From positions 1 through 25,026 of the forward strand of contig JAHBAP020000399.1 of the NCBI GenBank assembly GCA_018500005.2: 25,026 bases of DNA. The letters run 5' to 3'. The DNA is from Mycobacterium sp. Lineage in GTDB: Bacteria > Actinomycetota > Actinomycetes > Mycobacteriales > Mycobacteriaceae. The notes beneath the pieces are model-generated. The model ran no database searches, had not been told where the DNA came from, and saw only the letters and a program-made list of their open reading frames with translations. This document shows positions 23,536 through 25,026 of the stretch, one piece after another (positions within the stretch are counted from its first letter, which is position 1; each line of letters begins with the position of its first letter). The translations under genes were made by a program, and so were the position numbers.

Positions 23536-24788
23536 TGGCGATCACCGACATCGAGGCCTTCGCCCACCTCACCGAAGCCGACATCGATTCGCTGGCAACC
23601 GAACTCGACGCCATCCGCACCGACGTCGAAGACTCCCTCGGCGAACGCGACGCCCGCTACATCCACCGCACCATCGCCGCCCAACGCGGCCTCGAGGTGG
23701 CCGGCCGACTGCTGCTGGCCTTCGGGTCCAGGCGGGTCTTCTGGTGGGCCGGAACCGCAAGTCTGGCGGTGGCCAAGATCATCGAGAACATGGAGATCGG
23801 CCACAACGTCCTGCACGGTCAGTGGGACTGGATGAACGACCCGGAGATCCACTCCTCGACCTGGGAGTGGGACATGGTCGGGGCGTCCAAGCACTGGCGG
23901 ATCACCCACAACGTCTCCCATCACAAGTACACCAACATCCTCGGCATGGACGACGATGTCGGCTACGGCGTACTGCGGGTCACCCGCGATGAGCCGTGGA
24001 AGCCGCGCAACACCCTCAATGTCGCCATCAATACTGTGCTCGCGCTTGGGTTCGAATGGGGAATCGCCCTGCAGCACTTGGAGCTCCGCAAGATCCTTCA
24101 GCCCGAGACTCGCTCAGCCACCATCGTGCGGCTCACCGAACTGTCCACCAAGTCAGCCCGGCAGTTGGGCAAGGATTTCGTCGCCTACCCGGCGCTGACG
24201 GCACTGTCGCCGCGGAACTTCGGCAAGGCCGGCTTCACCGCCACGGTCAAGGCGAACCTGCTGGCGAATGTCATCCGCAACCTCTGGACCAACGCCGTCA
24301 TCTTCTGCGGGCACTTCCCCGACGGCGCGGAGAAGTTCACCACCACCGACATGGTGGGGGAGGGGCCGGGCCAGTGGTACCTGCGCCAGATGCTGGGCAG
24401 CGCCAACATCGACGCCGGCCCGGTGCTGGCGTTCATGACCGGCAACCTGTCCTATCAGATCGAACATCATCTCTACCCGGATCTGCCCAGCCGCCGGTTG
24501 GCGGAGATCTCGGTGCGGGTGCGGCAGGTTTGCGAGAAGTACGACCTGCCCTACACCAGCGGGCCATTGCCGGTGCAGTACGCCAAGACCTGGCGCACCA
24601 TCGCCAAACTCTCCCTGCCGGACCGCTTCCTGCGGGCTACCGCCGACGATGCCCCGGAGACCCGCAGCGAGCGGATGTTCGAGGGCCTGCAGATCCGCTC
24701 CCAGGGGTTGAAGACCGGCCTCAAGACGGCATTGCGTGAGGCGCGTGCCCGTCGGGTGGCACGCAACTCCCCGCCGACTGCGCGCTGA
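23535..24788 (+). CDS. desA3: Stearoyl-CoA delta-9 desaturase DesA3
   Basis: A 417-residue integral-membrane fatty-acid desaturase that introduces the delta-9 double bond in stearoyl-CoA, giving oleoyl-CoA for phospholipids and triacylglycerol. The three histidine boxes are complete: GHNVLHG (His90, His94), HNVSHHKYTN (His125, His129, His130) and QIEHHLYPDLP (Gln308, His311, His312). Hydrophobic segments lie near residues 58-82, 162-180 and 240-260. The ATG at 23535 shares its A with the reductase stop codon; the frame is open further upstream only within the reductase gene. Length is close to the M. tuberculosis protein (427). It is the last gene of the run beginning with the acyltransferase, so oleate production, reductant and triacylglycerol synthesis are clustered. 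Confidence 0.96.
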   Translation: MAITDIEAFAHLTEADIDSLATELDAIRTDVEDSLGERDARYIHRTIAAQRGLEVAGRLLLAFGSRRVFWWAGTASLAVAKIIENMEIGHNVLHGQWDWMNDPEIHSSTWEWDMVGASKHWRITHNVSHHKYTNILGMDDDVGYGVLRVTRDEPWKPRNTLNVAINTVLALGFEWGIALQHLELRKILQPETRSATIVRLTELSTKSARQLGKDFVAYPALTALSPRNFGKAGFTATVKANLLANVIRNLWTNAVIFCGHFPDGAEKFTTTDMVGEGPGQWYLRQMLGSANIDAGPVLAFMTGNLSYQIEHHLYPDLPSRRLAEISVRVRQVCEKYDLPYTSGPLPVQYAKTWRTIAKLSLPDRFLRATADDAPETRSERMFEGLQIRSQGLKTGLKTALREARARRVARNSPPTAR

Positions 24789-24810
24789 GGGCATCCCTCA
24801 ACGGGGAGGG
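24786..24810. terminator. Nested hairpins between convergent desA3 and the aldo-keto reductase gene
   Basis: TGAGGG (24786-24791) pairs with CCCTCA (24795-24800) over a 3-nt loop, starting on the desA3 stop codon. CCCTC (24795-24799) can instead pair with GAGGG (24806-24810). The site is in the 24-bp convergent gap, but there is no U tract. Confidence 0.3.
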
Positions 24811-24812
24811 GC

Positions 24813-25007
24813 TTACTCCGGAATGTAGGCGAAGGTATCCGGGTTGGGCCCCATCCGGCCCGCTTCGCCCTTGTCCAACGCCGTCAACGCCTCGATCTCC
24901 TCGTCGTTGATCTCGAAGTCGAAGATCTCGAAGTTCTCCCTGATGCGTTGCGGGGGAACCGATTTGGGGAATACGACGTCGCCGCGTTCGATATGCCAGC
25001 GCAGTAC
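24813..25007 (-). CDS. Aldo-keto reductase, C-terminal 64 residues only
   Basis: The visible residues, VLRWHIERGDVVFPKSV onward, form the C-terminal part of an NADPH-dependent aldo-keto reductase of the 2,5-diketogluconate reductase type. FPKSVPPQRIRENFEIFDFE is the cofactor 2'-phosphate-binding segment, and EIEALTALDKGEAGRMGPNPDTF is the usual tail. The N-terminal three quarters lie beyond the contig end. Bases 25008-25026 are adapter: the codons that would read MYKRQ before the first Val come from it and are not protein. The gene converges on desA3. In M. tuberculosis the closest type is Rv2971, which is not next to desA3, so the conserved order ends here. Confidence 0.9.
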   Translation of the reverse strand, partial: VLRWHIERGDVVFPKSVPPQRIRENFEIFDFEINDEEIEALTALDKGEAGRMGPNPDTFAYIPE

Positions 25008-25026
25008 CTGTCTCTTATACACATCT
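25008..25026. other. Tn5/Nextera mosaic-end adapter left at the contig end
   Basis: CTGTCTCTTATACACATCT is the reverse complement of the 19-bp transposase mosaic end used in tagmentation library kits, with all 19 bases identical, and it ends flush with the window. It is library sequence, not a genomic insertion. Confidence 0.97.

Noticed and set aside
23133..24077. 314-codon open frame antisense to the reductase and desA3 genes
   Set aside because: Both sense genes are unmistakable; the antisense translation shows no domain.
25008..25026. A Tn5 transposon end at the right edge
   Set aside because: Only the 19-bp mosaic end is present, exactly at the contig end with no IS50 sequence or target duplication, which is the mark of a tagmentation adapter.
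1..25026. CRISPR arrays, tRNA or rRNA genes, integrases or insertion sequences marking the polysaccharide locus as mobile
   Set aside because: Reading the intergenic gaps gave no repeat-spacer array, tRNA-like cloverleaf, att-like duplication or transposase gene. Transfer of the locus is therefore not shown by any mobility gene here.

Overview
This is high-GC actinobacterial DNA, best read as a Mycobacterium/Mycolicibacterium chromosome fragment. Its two flanks match the M. tuberculosis order secA1 (Rv3240c), Rv3235, tgs3 (Rv3234c/Rv3233c), ppk2 (Rv3232c), Rv3231c, Rv3230c, desA3 (Rv3229c). Many starts show the mycobacterial leaderless pattern, with a TANNNT -10 element 6-8 nt before the start codon and no Shine-Dalgarno. 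The window is the end of an assembled contig: its last 19 bases are Tn5/Nextera mosaic-end adapter, not genome.

Left flank (1-3134): the 3' three quarters of secA1, a convergent Rv3235-like small protein, and a divergent 123-residue protein whose C-terminal half looks like a ribbon-helix-helix DNA-binding domain.

Centre (3149-19400): about 16 kb of surface-polysaccharide genes, which as far as I know have no counterpart at this place in M. tuberculosis. On the minus strand are a membrane-anchored EEP-fold phosphatase/nuclease overlapping a fused UDP-xylose synthase/UDP-glucose dehydrogenase. galE diverges from the fusion gene. Next come an ATP-grasp ligase, a GT2 and a GT4 glycosyltransferase on the minus strand. 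A plus-strand operon carries a large polytopic membrane protein (polymerase or GT-C candidate), a Wzx/MATE-type flippase and a secreted GH16 glycanase. Last is a minus-strand pair, a GT2 and a BcsB-like secreted, membrane-anchored protein. Together these can make UDP-GlcA, UDP-Xyl and UDP-Gal, assemble a lipid-linked glycan, flip it, possibly polymerise it, and trim or guide it outside the membrane. No priming phosphoglycosyltransferase, chain-length regulator or BcsA is present, so the set is incomplete here.

Right flank (19573-24788): a plus-strand lipid and energy cluster of a WS/DGAT acyltransferase (tgs3-like, intact here), PPK2, a DUF6912-type protein, and the reductase/desaturase pair Rv3230c-desA3. 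The contig ends in the C-terminal 64 codons of an aldo-keto reductase on the minus strand.
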